The notes beneath the pieces were generated by a model. It saw nothing but the letters and a program-made list of their open reading frames with translations. It did no database searches and was not told where the DNA came from. From contig NZ_HG942076.1 of NCBI RefSeq assembly GCF_000612665.1, positions 233,745 through 297,744 of the forward strand: a stretch of DNA of 64,000 nt, given 5' to 3'. Source of the DNA: Neobacillus dielmonensis (GTDB lineage: Bacteria; Bacillota; Bacilli; Bacillales; Cytobacillaceae). Made by a program: the position numbers and the translations under genes. Below are positions 1 to 10,564 of the stretch, in pieces (the stretch's first letter is position 1; each line of letters opens with the position of its first letter).

Positions 1-2922
1 TTTGTTTAAGTATTTTTCGAAATACTCATCAGCCATTTCTGTTAATTGGTTATCATATAAGGTAATAAGAACATCAGCAATCTCCTCGGATTTCGCCACA
101 TCAAAACAAAGCATAACCATCTCTATAGCCATTTCGGTTTCAATCTTTTGTTCTAGAAGAAAATTAGCTATCTTGGTTAACATGGCAACATTCTTTTCTT
201 TTACAGCATCTTTGATGTTTTCTTGTAAAAGATAAACACCAGACTCTGGGTTTAAGAGATAAATCCTTTGAATCAGATCTTGACGATAAAAATCCATACG
301 GATTCCGTCATTAGTTCTTCTAAGATTATTATCTAAAAGTTCCCGTACATAGGATAATTCTTCTTCCCTCTCCAGAAAATGATCAATTAAGTTTAATTTT
401 ATTTCTTGGGTCCAATCAATGAACCCCCATTCATCAGCTAGTGGGATATTTTTTTTCAGCAGTTCAATAGATTCCGTTGTGTAACCCAATAATGCAACTG
501 CCGTTCCCATCATTCTCTCTAATGCAGTATAATTGCTAAAATCATCCGTATAGGAAACGGCCAAATCTGCAAGTACCTGTAACAAAGAAAAGGCCTTCTC
601 TTTGTTATTCAATATGTTTACATAATACTCCGCTAATAGAATCAAATTGTCTGCCTGCTTAAATTCGTCATCAAGTAACAATGCCTGTTGATTGGCCTTT
701 TCCAAAAGTGGTTCAACTAACGGCTGCTCCCCCATTTGATCAAGCAATCGGACCATCTCAAACAAGGAATCAAAATCGAATATTCTCCGATCAATGGTCC
801 CAATTAATTGCGAAAAAAACCGGATTCCTTCTTTTTCTCCCATCATATAAATGGACATGTCGAAGCAATCTTTTATAAGATGCTCCGGATGATAATCGAA
901 GTTATTAGTATGATTTTTTAAACAGGAAGGAATAACATTCTTAATCATGTCTAAAAATCTCTTTTGTTCACCGCACTCTAAATACCAATACGCGATATTA
1001 ACTTTTTCTTGTAACCGGTAATAATAATCTGAAAGTTTAGGTGAGAGCTCCGCAGCAAGGTTTACCAATCTCAATACTTCTGACTCAACCTTTGTAACCG
1101 CCTTAATGGCAGTAATGATAGAGTAAGAGACATCAGCCCCTACTTGTGGTTTGGATAGCAGCTCCATCATTGAACGCCTCAACCGTTTTTCTTCCTTGTG
1201 ATTCCTTAACTTGGGCATAATATATTTAAACAGTTTAACATACATTTCAGCCTGTTTTGTGGGGTTATCCATCCTACTAATTTTGGCTGACAGCTGATGA
1301 TAATACTTTCTCAAAAGGAATGGATTATCAATGTGTTCCCCTATTGTAATAAAAAAGGAGTTAATCCAAAATGACCTTTCCAATTTTAAACTTTCCATTA
1401 TATCTTCGAAGAGTAATAGATATCTTTCAAAAGAAGAACTGTACGATAGTAAAACACTGCAAAGGTCTCCTAATTTATCATTAGATTCACAGCCGGATAT
1501 CCCTTGTTGGGCAACCTTAAAGGCTGTTTCATGATCAATACCACTAACGATATAGCATTGGGACAACTCACACATTAACTCGAATTTTTGGGGTGAGGAG
1601 GGTGTTTCACTCAATTTCTTATAAAGTAAAGGGAGTGTAAATTTAATGAGTTCTTCATGTTCGAAATCTTTCACCCTATCGACACCTTTTGAAATGGCAC
1701 CCAAGAGATTTTCCTGTGATAGCTTTTCCATTGATGCAATGGCGCGAGTTACCATTATTTTCGATAAATCATGTAGTTGTTCATTTTGACTAAACTGTAC
1801 GGCAAAATAAAAATAATTGTCAGCAGAAAAATTATGTCTATTAAAGAACTCAAAGGTAACTTTCCTTGTAAGGTCCTGATCCACTTGAGGTTCATAAAGT
1901 GCTAAAAGTTGAGATAAATAAACAAATGGAGAACCTCCTTCGTTCATTAGTTGAAAACATAGCTGAAGTGCCTCTAACACAAATAATTGCTTCCATGGAC
2001 CGGCCTTTTTGGCTACTTCTATTAGACATTCCACTCGATCTTCCTTCTTATGAAAAAGCTTACTCCTTTCAAACAGAACTTTAAAAAAAGATATAGAAGC
2101 TAATTCTTTGTTCTTCATTCCTTGCAAAGAATATTCGATTTGATCTAAACATTTTAAAAAAGATAAGAACTCATTATTAATATACGAGTATTGGAACTCA
2201 ATCATTAAAAGGTCAATCACTTTTGGAAGCCAGTCTGTCAGAACCTCAGCTTCCTTTCCTTGCTGTATTAATGCATTCATATAAAGAATACTTGCTTCTT
2301 TGATTACAACTGGATTTGTCATTAGTTTGAAAAGAGGTTTAGCAATCATGTCATCACGGTTTAAAGATCTCTTGAAAATTTCAAGTAAACTCTCCTCGTC
2401 TAATGTCTGCTTCATCATTTCCAAGAGCGTTACCTGATCCAATTCATGTAGTCGATCCAACAGTTCAATGACCAATACAGCGTATGTTTTGGGAACTTTG
2501 CTTAAATCTTGTTTTATGCCCTCCTTTAACACTTGATTGGCTTCATAATAATAGTTTAAACTCTTTAATTCATAGGCGATTACTAATAGCCAAATCACCT
2601 TTTGAGCACCAGAATAAAGTTTTGAATACTGAAGGGCCCGATAATAGATGACTCCATTTTGAAGGAGCTGTTTATTGGCCATATCCGACTTCAGAATATC
2701 TAAAGGAGAAACCGCCAATAGATTTTGTTTTCTCTCTTTATAAGCCTCCGCCAGTGAAAAGACGGCATTAGGATCTTGTTTTTGCGCTGCAACATCCAAT
2801 GCAAGTTGAATCACTTCAAATGTTTTGAGTGGTTCGTCACTTAAATGGTTTTGTTGATACTCGTAGTATTTCTTATTCAGAGCAAGATGAATTAACTGCT
2901 CTCCATAATCAGTAGGGTGCAT
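1..2922 (-). CDS. Giant alpha-solenoid protein, partial (3' end outside window)
   Basis: On the minus strand 974 codons are open without a stop from the ATG at 2922 (ribosome site AGGAAGG about 8 bases upstream) to the window edge, so the C terminus is missing. The protein is almost wholly helical, with repeating Leu/Tyr/Glu/Lys pairs of helices resembling a degenerate TPR or ARM-like solenoid. I see no catalytic motif, signal peptide or membrane segment. It starts 13 bases after the stop of the STAND NTPase gene and surely shares its transcript. In many STAND proteins a C-terminal repeat domain senses the trigger; here the repeats may be encoded separately, which is inference. The family is not recognised. 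Confidence is high that this is a gene, low for any function. Confidence 0.85.
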   Translation of the reverse strand, partial: MHPTDYGEQLIHLALNKKYYEYQQNHLSDEPLKTFEVIQLALDVAAQKQDPNAVFSLAEAYKERKQNLLAVSPLDILKSDMANKQLLQNGVIYYRALQYSKLYSGAQKVIWLLVIAYELKSLNYYYEANQVLKEGIKQDLSKVPKTYAVLVIELLDRLHELDQVTLLEMMKQTLDEESLLEIFKRSLNRDDMIAKPLFKLMTNPVVIKEASILYMNALIQQGKEAEVLTDWLPKVIDLLMIEFQYSYINNEFLSFLKCLDQIEYSLQGMKNKELASISFFKVLFERSKLFHKKEDRVECLIEVAKKAGPWKQLFVLEALQLCFQLMNEGGSPFVYLSQLLALYEPQVDQDLTRKVTFEFFNRHNFSADNYFYFAVQFSQNEQLHDLSKIMVTRAIASMEKLSQENLLGAISKGVDRVKDFEHEELIKFTLPLLYKKLSETPSSPQKFELMCELSQCYIVSGIDHETAFKVAQQGISGCESNDKLGDLCSVLLSYSSSFERYLLLFEDIMESLKLERSFWINSFFITIGEHIDNPFLLRKYYHQLSAKISRMDNPTKQAEMYVKLFKYIMPKLRNHKEEKRLRRSMMELLSKPQVGADVSYSIITAIKAVTKVESEVLRLVNLAAELSPKLSDYYYRLQEKVNIAYWYLECGEQKRFLDMIKNVIPSCLKNHTNNFDYHPEHLIKDCFDMSIYMMGEKEGIRFFSQLIGTIDRRIFDFDSLFEMVRLLDQMGEQPLVEPLLEKANQQALLLDDEFKQADNLILLAEYYVNILNNKEKAFSLLQVLADLAVSYTDDFSNYTALERMMGTAVALLGYTTESIELLKKNIPLADEWGFIDWTQEIKLNLIDHFLEREEELSYVRELLDNNLRRTNDGIRMDFYRQDLIQRIYLLNPESGVYLLQENIKDAVKEKNVAMLTKIANFLLEQKIETEMAIEMVMLCFDVAKSEEIADVLITLYDNQLTEMADEYFEKYLNK

Positions 2923-2935
2923 GTTCTCATCCTTC

Positions 2936-5242
2936 CTAAACTGTGGGGGATCGCTCTATTTGCAAATCCGAAAGTTGATTATAATAAAAATAAGCATCAT
3001 ACAAATGTTTTGCATAATGTCTAAGGGGATAAGTAGTATCTACATGGTTTTTCTCCCATTCCATGCACCAGGTAAGCAATAATTGCAGACCAATATGGCG
3101 AAGATGATTCATCATGCTGCTGCTTCTTAAATGGTTGCGGAAGGAATCATGGTAGATGGTCCAGCCCATTTCTCCGTCAGATGTTTCAGCCTGCTTGAGT
3201 ACAACGCTGCCATATTCCAGGGCTCTATACAGGCCAGCCTGCCATCCCGGTACCCCATGAACGTCCAAGGCTTTTTCTAAAATTGCACCTATATCCTTTT
3301 TCGTTAAGGGCTCATATGCCCAACATAAAACGGAAAAAATATAATTTAAGTAAAAAGTTAAATCGCCAGTTTTTAATCGTTCCAACAAGGAATCATAATA
3401 ATGTTCCAAACCGTTAGGTAATTCATTTTCATCATAAAAACTGTATTTTCCTTTTTTTATGTCTTCCATCAAAAGATGAATATATAAAGGCAAACCTTGT
3501 GATTTCTTCATTACTACATCTATAAAGTGATTTTCATAGCTTGCCGAGTTTACCTTCTCATCGCGTTTGTATAATTCATAGCGTTGCATTTCACATTCTT
3601 GTTCTATGAGTTCCCTAATTTCTTCCGACTGTAACGAAGGCAATTCCCCATCATCCCACAGTTGATCTGCATGCATAAAGATATTTTTGAGATGATACTC
3701 CGGCCTGCTTGCACACACCCACAAACATCCGGAAATCGGGTGCTTGAATGGCAGCTTAAAAAAGGACTCATGGCTGGGTCCTAATTCATCCAATCCATCT
3801 AATAAAAAGAGAATCGTTCGGTTTTCCTTTTCAAGAATCTGCTGTTTCTGAATTTCATCCAGACATTTTAAAAATTGGCCCTGAATGGGCTCATTCGGTT
3901 TGATAGCAAACGTCAATCCAAATTCCTTTGCCAGTTTCAACGTTGCAATGTGATAAAATTGATCTGGACTACAGCGGATATCCCCCGCCCTAAAGAAGAA
4001 CGGAATAACGAACAGTTTCTTGCCAAAGCCTTTAAAATCAAGGGCTAACTTGGCCATAAACGCAGATTTTCCAACACCGGGCTTACCGGTCACCCACAAA
4101 CAGGAATTTTCCTTTCTCTTTTCCTTCACCCAGCCTTTTACATCCTTTATTTGCTGACTCCGGCCAACGATAATCTGAGTTAAATCAGATAGGATATCCA
4201 TAAACTCAAAATCCCATTGGGGAAAGGATTCATCTAACCGTTGCCGGGCAATCCTTTTCTTTCTCCAGTCTTCAAAATTGTAGATGGACAAAAAAGGCTG
4301 CAACAAGTCCTCTCCCTTTTGAGAAAATGAACTTTTTTTGCCAAATGAAGTGAATTCAAGCATTTTTCGGTTTTTATTGTAACGCATATAAATCATCGGG
4401 GATGGATGGCTATCTGTTTTTAAAAACTCTTGCTCTGACTCGGACCAAACCATGGCAATATCATAATATTGGAGAGGAAAAAGATTGATATATTCATGGT
4501 CATGCTTAATATATACGGCGATGGACTCTAATGGGGACGTTTGCTCTGAAATGGCAGGGATGCTCCCGATTTCATCCGGAAGACCTTGTAAGAGAGTTTG
4601 TATATTCCCCTTATCATCTGTGGCTAATAAAAGATAGGATTGCAAGAAAGTCAATTGATCGGCCATATTGGTCATCTTTGTAGAAAAAGAATGATAAAGT
4701 TTCTCCGCTTCTTCATCAGGCAATCTGCCGCCGTGAGCCAGCTTATTGCGCAATGATAATATAGCCGTTCCATCATGATTGGAAGTGCCGAGCAAAAATG
4801 GTTTCCAAGTGTCTTTCCAAAAAGGGAGCATTTCTTTCATAAAAAAGGCTTTTCTCTTAGCTAAAAATTGTATGGCATCATCAGCCAAACCAATCCATGC
4901 TCCAAAGGTAGGACGTTCTATTTTCTCCATCAGTGATAGTCTTAATTTTTCTGGGAATTCCTTCTCTATTTGATATACATTGCTTAAACTTACGATGGCA
5001 AAAAATCGAGTCACCATTTCAGCAGCATCGGTCAATCGATGCAAAGAGAGAAAAGGATTCGTTTCTTTAAAAAATTCAGCCAATGTTAAAGCAATCGGCG
5101 TTGGAAGTTTTTGAAGTAAAGGTATGTATGGATGATCGATCGAACTCACTTCTTTTTTCATTAAGAAAGGGGGTTCATGATTTCCACAAAAATAGTAACC
5201 TCCTGACTCAATCATAGGTTGTTCACATAGCTTACAAATCAT
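2936..5242 (-). CDS. Zinc-ribbon / HEPN-like / STAND (NACHT-type) NTPase
   Basis: 768 residues. An N-terminal Cys-x2-Cys plus Cys/His pair (residues 3-22) suggests a small zinc ribbon. A helical region follows, with an RNKLAH motif at 165-170 that matches the RX4-6H signature of HEPN ribonuclease domains. A P-loop ATPase comes next, with Walker A GKPGVGKS at 386-393 and Walker B LFLLDGLDEL near 478-487, as in NACHT/STAND NTPases; the rest is helical. The ATG at 5242 is chosen because GGAGGGGAAG lies 7 bases upstream. The solenoid gene follows 13 bases downstream. STAND NTPases with effector domains include antiphage (Avs-like) and regulatory proteins. A nucleotide-dependent switch controlling an N-terminal nuclease is an inference; the HEPN assignment rests on the motif only. 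Confidence 0.8.
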   Translation of the reverse strand: MICKLCEQPMIESGGYYFCGNHEPPFLMKKEVSSIDHPYIPLLQKLPTPIALTLAEFFKETNPFLSLHRLTDAAEMVTRFFAIVSLSNVYQIEKEFPEKLRLSLMEKIERPTFGAWIGLADDAIQFLAKRKAFFMKEMLPFWKDTWKPFLLGTSNHDGTAILSLRNKLAHGGRLPDEEAEKLYHSFSTKMTNMADQLTFLQSYLLLATDDKGNIQTLLQGLPDEIGSIPAISEQTSPLESIAVYIKHDHEYINLFPLQYYDIAMVWSESEQEFLKTDSHPSPMIYMRYNKNRKMLEFTSFGKKSSFSQKGEDLLQPFLSIYNFEDWRKKRIARQRLDESFPQWDFEFMDILSDLTQIIVGRSQQIKDVKGWVKEKRKENSCLWVTGKPGVGKSAFMAKLALDFKGFGKKLFVIPFFFRAGDIRCSPDQFYHIATLKLAKEFGLTFAIKPNEPIQGQFLKCLDEIQKQQILEKENRTILFLLDGLDELGPSHESFFKLPFKHPISGCLWVCASRPEYHLKNIFMHADQLWDDGELPSLQSEEIRELIEQECEMQRYELYKRDEKVNSASYENHFIDVVMKKSQGLPLYIHLLMEDIKKGKYSFYDENELPNGLEHYYDSLLERLKTGDLTFYLNYIFSVLCWAYEPLTKKDIGAILEKALDVHGVPGWQAGLYRALEYGSVVLKQAETSDGEMGWTIYHDSFRNHLRSSSMMNHLRHIGLQLLLTWCMEWEKNHVDTTYPLRHYAKHLYDAYFYYNQLSDLQIERSPTV

Positions 5243-5626
5243 CAAAAGGCTTCCCCTCCATAGATAGTTCTTTCCATGTTCATGATTAAAGGGTTTGTTT
5301 AGTCATAAAGCAGAAACTAATAAAAGTTTGGTTTTAGAAAGATTGATACTTTGAAAATTCCAGTGGGTCCCCATAGCCTACCTAGGTTTTAAGATTAGTA
5401 TAACATGGGGACATTGGTGCAGAATAACCGTCCTCTGCACCAACATAAAAACTAAATAAATGTTTAATTAAAGATCACGTCAAAACCTAACAATCGTTTA
5501 TTTAGTTTGTCTTTAAACCATGTAAAGAGTCGTAAAATATCTACAATCACTAGACGAAAAGTATAACTTTGACTTGTTCCTCCCGCTCTCTACTTTTTTG
5601 TGACCCTCCGAACTATTGAAAGGCAC
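5243..5626. other. Intergenic gap between STAND gene and upstream gene
   Basis: 384 bases without a gene. It contains a degenerate copy (about 5448-5520) of the AAATAAACGTTTATTT-type composite repeat also found at 59415-59480 and 62937-63002. No clear terminator was seen. The promoter for the STAND/solenoid pair probably lies here, but I cannot point to convincing -35/-10 boxes. Confidence 0.5.
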
Positions 5627-7660
5627 CTAAAAAATTTTCACTACATCTTGGACTAGATATTGATGTAATAAACCAAGTATGTTCTGAACATAGTCTCTGC
5701 ATTCTCCTGCCACTTTTAATGAAACAAATTTTGTATGGGCAGGCGGATTGCGAAAACGATTCCGCACTTCCTGGTTGAACCAGTCTGCTATTTGTCCAGA
5801 AGCTAGCGCTAGGAGTCCTTCCTCCGTAAAATAATTAGTTAACTCATTATAAAAAAGCCTCTTTAAATTTTTATCTTTGCCGCTATCACTAGTTACTTTG
5901 CCAAATAAATAGTTTAATAGACCAAGCTCTAAGCCACTTTTGCTTCCATCTCGTATAAACAATAGATTCCTATAAATGGACTCCCAAAAATGAAATAAAT
6001 CTTGGGCCTTTTTGGAGCCATCCGCCTTTAACTTCGACAATTCCTCTTCCAACGTTTCATAAGAAATCGTTTTACTGACTGGTACAATGCATTTCTCATT
6101 GATTTCCACTTCTAGTATTCTAAAGAACCCCAGAGATATCATCCCCGCATCCTTCCAGCGAAACCCTTCCTCAATACTTCGGTCATACATGGACACGGCG
6201 GTCTCGTACGATAATCTTCCCATTGGACTCAAGCTTGCTAACCAGCTAGTTTCCTTTGCTTTCTCCTCATATGTTTCCTTTAATTGAAGGAAATCCTCTC
6301 TTTCAGCCAAAATATTTTCGATGACCTTGGTTTTATTGTGACGTAAGGCAAGGGCCTCTAGGTAAGCCAGTTCGAATAATTCCCATTTTCTCTGATCATG
6401 AAAAGCGAGAATCTGTTTACGATTCCGCAAGATATTCTCTACGAATTGTTCCTTCTCTTGAAGCCTGTATTGGGCCATAAACACCGTAATGTAATCCTCT
6501 TCAGTTAATTCATAGGCATCTGTTAATACATATCGGACAATCACTTGGGTAGGATTTTCTTCATTCATCAGCTCATCATAAAGACTTGGATGAAACTTTA
6601 AGGCGAAATTCAGTTTATAATCACGGACATCCAACAAATCCTTGATAAAATCTTCTTCTTTGGCAGGTACACTTATATGTTGTTCATATGCCAACAATTG
6701 CACGTCTTTCTCTTGCGCCCTCTCCAAAAATTCAGTAGCCAGCTGACAAGAAAATCGGTTAAATACCGGAAGAGAGGATTGGTCCATTTCAATCATATTG
6801 TCAGAATGCTTTGATAGGATTGCCTCAATTTGACGAATGTCATCCTCATAATTGTCAGAATGCAAGACGGCTTGCTGCATAATATACATAAAAAAGGGGA
6901 AAGATATTTTGCCTTGTTGGGTTTCCAGACATTGAGATAGGTGGGAAACATCTCCCAAGAGAGCGTAGGACTCTAAAATTAGTGCCTGTGCAGATGGAAA
7001 ATCGATCTGGCCGGATTTCAGCTTTTGTGCATATTGAATGGCACCTGTGAAATCATTTGAATGAAAGCAAGACAATGCTTCCAAATAATTTAATTCTCCT
7101 TCATCATGATCCTGGTCCTTTAACTTTCCAAGAATTTTAAAGGCGATTCGTTCTTTTTTACTATGCATTGCTAGGAAAAAACGAATCCGCAATTGAGCAG
7201 GGCTACATTCATCAAGACCCTCATCTAAATCTTCTATTCGCTTCTCTTCTAGCCGTTTTGCCTCTACAAACTCTTTTGCCCGTGGATCCATTTTATCCCA
7301 TGCAGATAACAATAGCTTATATTTATTGCGAGTTTTACCTGGCTTAAGAGTTTGATGCCATTCTTTTTCATACTTATCCTTTAGTAAAATGAGTCCCATA
7401 AAATACTGCAATTTCGATGAACTAAACGAGTTTTTGTATCTAGGCTGTATGCTATTAGCACCATCATCCTCATTAGAGAGCTTTTCAAAAATCCATGTTA
7501 AAAACCCAGCATAATCAGGCCCGCCATAGAGTGTATGGTCACCGGTTGTATAATATTGATTGAGTTTTTGTTCAATCTCTCTAACAACAGAATTCCCAGT
7601 GGGAAGCTGCCGATATTTGGACGATACACTTTTGTTCTTCTGCTTCTTTTTCTTGGCCAT
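5627..7660 (-). CDS. Helical-repeat protein with C-terminal RX4H (HEPN-like) motif
   Basis: 677 residues, ATG preceded by AAAAGGGAGAT. The N terminus is strongly basic (lysine-rich residues 2-10). The middle is helical with TPR-like pairs, including a segment near 190-260 on recruitment-style helices. Near the C terminus RNPPAH at residues 637-642 fits the RX4-6H signature of HEPN domains and is followed by a long amphipathic helix. The family is not recognised. It lies upstream of, and on the same strand as, the STAND/solenoid pair across a 384-base gap, so the three may form one module. A second protein with an RX4H motif beside the STAND protein is notable. An RNA-cleaving or dimerising role is inference, and HEPN-like motifs also occur in non-catalytic proteins. 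Confidence 0.7.
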   Translation of the reverse strand: MAKKKKQKNKSVSSKYRQLPTGNSVVREIEQKLNQYYTTGDHTLYGGPDYAGFLTWIFEKLSNEDDGANSIQPRYKNSFSSSKLQYFMGLILLKDKYEKEWHQTLKPGKTRNKYKLLLSAWDKMDPRAKEFVEAKRLEEKRIEDLDEGLDECSPAQLRIRFFLAMHSKKERIAFKILGKLKDQDHDEGELNYLEALSCFHSNDFTGAIQYAQKLKSGQIDFPSAQALILESYALLGDVSHLSQCLETQQGKISFPFFMYIMQQAVLHSDNYEDDIRQIEAILSKHSDNMIEMDQSSLPVFNRFSCQLATEFLERAQEKDVQLLAYEQHISVPAKEEDFIKDLLDVRDYKLNFALKFHPSLYDELMNEENPTQVIVRYVLTDAYELTEEDYITVFMAQYRLQEKEQFVENILRNRKQILAFHDQRKWELFELAYLEALALRHNKTKVIENILAEREDFLQLKETYEEKAKETSWLASLSPMGRLSYETAVSMYDRSIEEGFRWKDAGMISLGFFRILEVEINEKCIVPVSKTISYETLEEELSKLKADGSKKAQDLFHFWESIYRNLLFIRDGSKSGLELGLLNYLFGKVTSDSGKDKNLKRLFYNELTNYFTEEGLLALASGQIADWFNQEVRNRFRNPPAHTKFVSLKVAGECRDYVQNILGLLHQYLVQDVVKIF

Positions 7661-7754
7661 GTGACTATCTCCCTTTTCTGCTAATCATACTATTATCTAA
7701 AAAAACTTTGGACTCTAAATAGGATTATAATACTATATTGTTCGGGGTACCACG

Positions 7755-7986
7755 GGGACGGTTCTAGCGGTTCTTTTTGGCAAGAAAAGCGAAGTCCTAC
7801 TACTTTTGAAGATGAATGGAATATTTGGAGCAGATACGTTAAACTCATTCGCTATTTCGTTGTTTATAAGCAACGAGCCTTTGAAGCTAGAAAATGACCT
7901 CGGGATCGAACCCGAGGTCACTTTCTGTGAGTCTTTGAAATTTTACATTCGAGGAAGCTCTGAATGGAGCCAGAAGAACCGTCCCC
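7755..7986. repeat. GGGACGGTTCT elements x2 (opposite orientations)
   Basis: Core copies at 7755-7765 (+) and 7976-7986 (-). The second carries a tandem extension CTTGGATCC x2 that runs up to the stop codon of the transporter gene at 8005. The rest of the 344-base gap holds the terminator hairpin at 7895-7920. Confidence 0.8.
7895..7920 (-). terminator. Terminator hairpin of the galactonate operon
   Basis: Perfect 10-bp stem TGACCTCGGG/CCCGAGGTCA with a 6-base loop. Read on the minus strand it is followed by a T-rich stretch, about 85 bases after the transporter stop. A related, imperfect hairpin occurs at 23728-23755. Confidence 0.7.
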
Positions 7987-8004
7987 TTGGATCCCTTGGA
8001 TCCC

Positions 8005-9306
8005 TTAAGCTGCTTTGTTTACGTTATTGGGTTCGGTAACCCGTTCTACTTTTCCTACTAGGAAGATGTAGGATAGTGCGCCGATTAGGGTTACGCATGC
8101 GATGAATGTTAGTGCTGGTGCAAAGTTTCCGCCTTTTACTAGGTAACCGATTACGATTGGGATGATGATGGATGCGGTTCCACCGATAAAGTTGAACACA
8201 CCGCCTGCAATCCCGATTAAACGTTTTGGAGCTAAAAGAGAAACGAATACCCATGTGATGGAGGCGAAACCGTTTCCAAAGAAGGCAATAGACATGAATA
8301 AAACAATAAGGGCTGGGCTGTCTACATAGTTCGCTCCGATAATGGAAGTAGCCAACAATAATCCAGTGATAATTGGCGTTTTTCTCGCTTTATCTTTTGA
8401 AACGCCCTTTTTCACAAGGAAATCAGATAAGAATCCTGAAGCAAGCACCCCAATGAAAGCTGCGATAAATGGCAATGAGGCTAAAAACCCAGATTTAATG
8501 AACGCCATTCCTCGATATTCTACTAAATAAGTAGGGAACCAAGTTAGGAAAAACCATAAGGTGGAGTTCACCGCAAATTGGCCGATATAAATCCCCCACA
8601 GTTTTCTGCTAGATAAGACAACTCCTAAATCTTTCATCGTCATTTTCTGTTTAGCTGATTTATCTGAGGAGCTGGCAACTATTCCGTCTCCTTCACGGAT
8701 ATAGTCTAGTTCTGCTTGATTCACTTTTTTACTTTTATCTGGATCACGATAGAACAAGAACCATAGCACCGACCATGCAAGGCCTATAATACCAGCAATG
8801 ATAAACAAGCCTCTCCAGCCAAATGTTTGCTGAAGGAAAATAAGTGTTGGTGTTAAAAAGGCTAATCCGATAAACTGACCTGATGTATAGATGGAAACAG
8901 CGCGTGCCCTCTCATTTTCAGGAAACCAGGAAGCGGCTACCTTACTGTTCGTAGGAAAGGCAGGTGCTTCAAATACCCCTAAACCAACGCGGAAGAACAT
9001 AAGTCCCGAAAAACCGCTTGCAAATCCTTGTAATAAAGTCATTAGTGAGAAACCGGCAATCCCAATGGTATGGGTATTTCGGTTACCCAGCTTATCTAAC
9101 AGCCATCCGCCAGGAATTTGCAGCAAACAATACGTCCAACCGAAAGCTGAGAAAATCAATCCCATTTGGACCGTATCAATATGTAGTTCCTTTGTGATAA
9201 AAGGAGCTGCAATGGAGATATTACTGCGGTCCATATAGTTTACAATAACCGTGATAAACAGCATAAACACAATACCATAACGAACCTTTGTCGCCTTTTT
9301 ATTCAT
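8005..9306 (-). CDS. MFS transporter, galactonate/hexuronate (ACS) type
   Basis: 433 residues with about 12 hydrophobic segments and the start typical of the anion:cation symporter family (VNYMDRSNISIAAP, then GWTYCLLQIPGGWLLDKLG). Relatives import glucarate, galactonate or hexuronates by proton symport. It is the last gene of the galactonate operon, 88 bases after the dehydratase, so D-galactonate is the likely substrate. The ATG follows GAGGATCA. The stop codon abuts a GGGACGGTTCT element. Family certain; substrate inferred from neighbours. Confidence 0.88.
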   Translation of the reverse strand: MNKKATKVRYGIVFMLFITVIVNYMDRSNISIAAPFITKELHIDTVQMGLIFSAFGWTYCLLQIPGGWLLDKLGNRNTHTIGIAGFSLMTLLQGFASGFSGLMFFRVGLGVFEAPAFPTNSKVAASWFPENERARAVSIYTSGQFIGLAFLTPTLIFLQQTFGWRGLFIIAGIIGLAWSVLWFLFYRDPDKSKKVNQAELDYIREGDGIVASSSDKSAKQKMTMKDLGVVLSSRKLWGIYIGQFAVNSTLWFFLTWFPTYLVEYRGMAFIKSGFLASLPFIAAFIGVLASGFLSDFLVKKGVSKDKARKTPIITGLLLATSIIGANYVDSPALIVLFMSIAFFGNGFASITWVFVSLLAPKRLIGIAGGVFNFIGGTASIIIPIVIGYLVKGGNFAPALTFIACVTLIGALSYIFLVGKVERVTEPNNVNKAA

Positions 9307-9394
9307 TGATCCTCAATCCCTTTGCTGTAATTTAATCAAAAAGTAATTTCTTGAGCGGAGCCTGTCACCAGACCTGCCCCGCTCGAGATGTTTT

Positions 9395-10543
9395 CTACCA
9401 CTCAGCGACGCTGCCGTCTTTATGGCGCCAAACTGGGTTTTGCCATTGATGCCCGACTTTGGCCATTTCACGTACTTTTTCTTCATTGACCTCGACACCT
9501 AGTCCCGGTCCTTGTGGGATCTTCACATAACCATTTTCATAATCAAATACAGTTGGATCGACTAGATAATCTAATAAGTCACTGCCTTGATTATAGTGAA
9601 TGCCTAAGCTTTGTTCTTGGATAAATGCATTGTGTGCCGTAGCGTCTACTTGTAAGCAGGCTGCAAGGGCAATTGGGCCAAGCGGACAGTGCGGAGCAGC
9701 CGCTACATCATAAGCTTCTGCCATGCTAAGGATTTTCTTGCATTCGGTAATTCCACCCGCATGGGATAAATCAGGCTGGATAATATCTACATACCCGCCC
9801 TCCAATAACGGTTTAAAATCCCATCTTGAGAACATCCGCTCACCAGTCGCAATAGGAGTCGACGTTAACGAAGCAATCTCTTTTAGAGCCTCATTATTCT
9901 GAGGAAGAACCGGTTCTTCAATAAACATCGGTCTGAACGCTTCAAGTTCTCTGACAAGCACCTTTGCCATTGGCTTATGTACACGCCCATGGAAATCAAT
10001 GCCGATGCCGATATTTTTGCCAACTGCCTCACGAATCGCGGCTACATTCTCAATTACTTTCTCGACTTTATCGTAGGAATCAATGTATTGTAATTCTTCG
10101 GTTCCATTCATCTTAACCGCTTGGAAGCCTCTTTCCACACAGTCTAATGCCATACGTGCGGTATCACTTGGACGATCTCCGCCAATCCAGGAATAAACTT
10201 TGATAGAATCACGGCAAGCGCCGCCAAGTAGTTGATAAACTGGTGCATTATAAAATTTCCCTTTAATATCCCAAAGTGCTTGGTCAATTCCAGCAATTGC
10301 ACTCATAAGGATTGGGCCGCCGCGGTAGAAGCCGCCTCGATACATCACATTCCAATGATCTTCAATGCGTAAAGGATCCTTGCCCATTAAATACGTCATT
10401 AACTCTTCTACTGCTGCTTTTACAGTAGCTGCTTTTCCTTCGATGACCGGCTCACCCCAGCCAACAATTCCTTCATCTGTTTCTATTTTTAAAAATAACC
10501 AACGTGGTGGCACTTGGAACAATTCATAATTTGTAATTTTCAT
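9395..10543 (-). CDS. dgoD: D-galactonate dehydratase
   Basis: 382 residues, the same length as E. coli DgoD. An enolase-superfamily enzyme that dehydrates D-galactonate to 2-keto-3-deoxy-D-galactonate. With the ATG at 10543 as start, the known active-site positions fall exactly in place: Asp183 and His185 (GIDFHG), Glu209 (FIEEP), Glu235 (TGERM) and His285 (APHCP). The GGAG 8 bases before this ATG supports it over an upstream GTG at 10552. It lies between the aldolase and transporter genes in a single-strand operon. Gluconate or another acid-sugar dehydratase is possible but less likely given the exact residue match. Confidence 0.92.
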   Translation of the reverse strand: MKITNYELFQVPPRWLFLKIETDEGIVGWGEPVIEGKAATVKAAVEELMTYLMGKDPLRIEDHWNVMYRGGFYRGGPILMSAIAGIDQALWDIKGKFYNAPVYQLLGGACRDSIKVYSWIGGDRPSDTARMALDCVERGFQAVKMNGTEELQYIDSYDKVEKVIENVAAIREAVGKNIGIGIDFHGRVHKPMAKVLVRELEAFRPMFIEEPVLPQNNEALKEIASLTSTPIATGERMFSRWDFKPLLEGGYVDIIQPDLSHAGGITECKKILSMAEAYDVAAAPHCPLGPIALAACLQVDATAHNAFIQEQSLGIHYNQGSDLLDYLVDPTVFDYENGYVKIPQGPGLGVEVNEEKVREMAKVGHQWQNPVWRHKDGSVAEW

Positions 10544-10564
10544 TTTTACCACACTCCATGTAAA

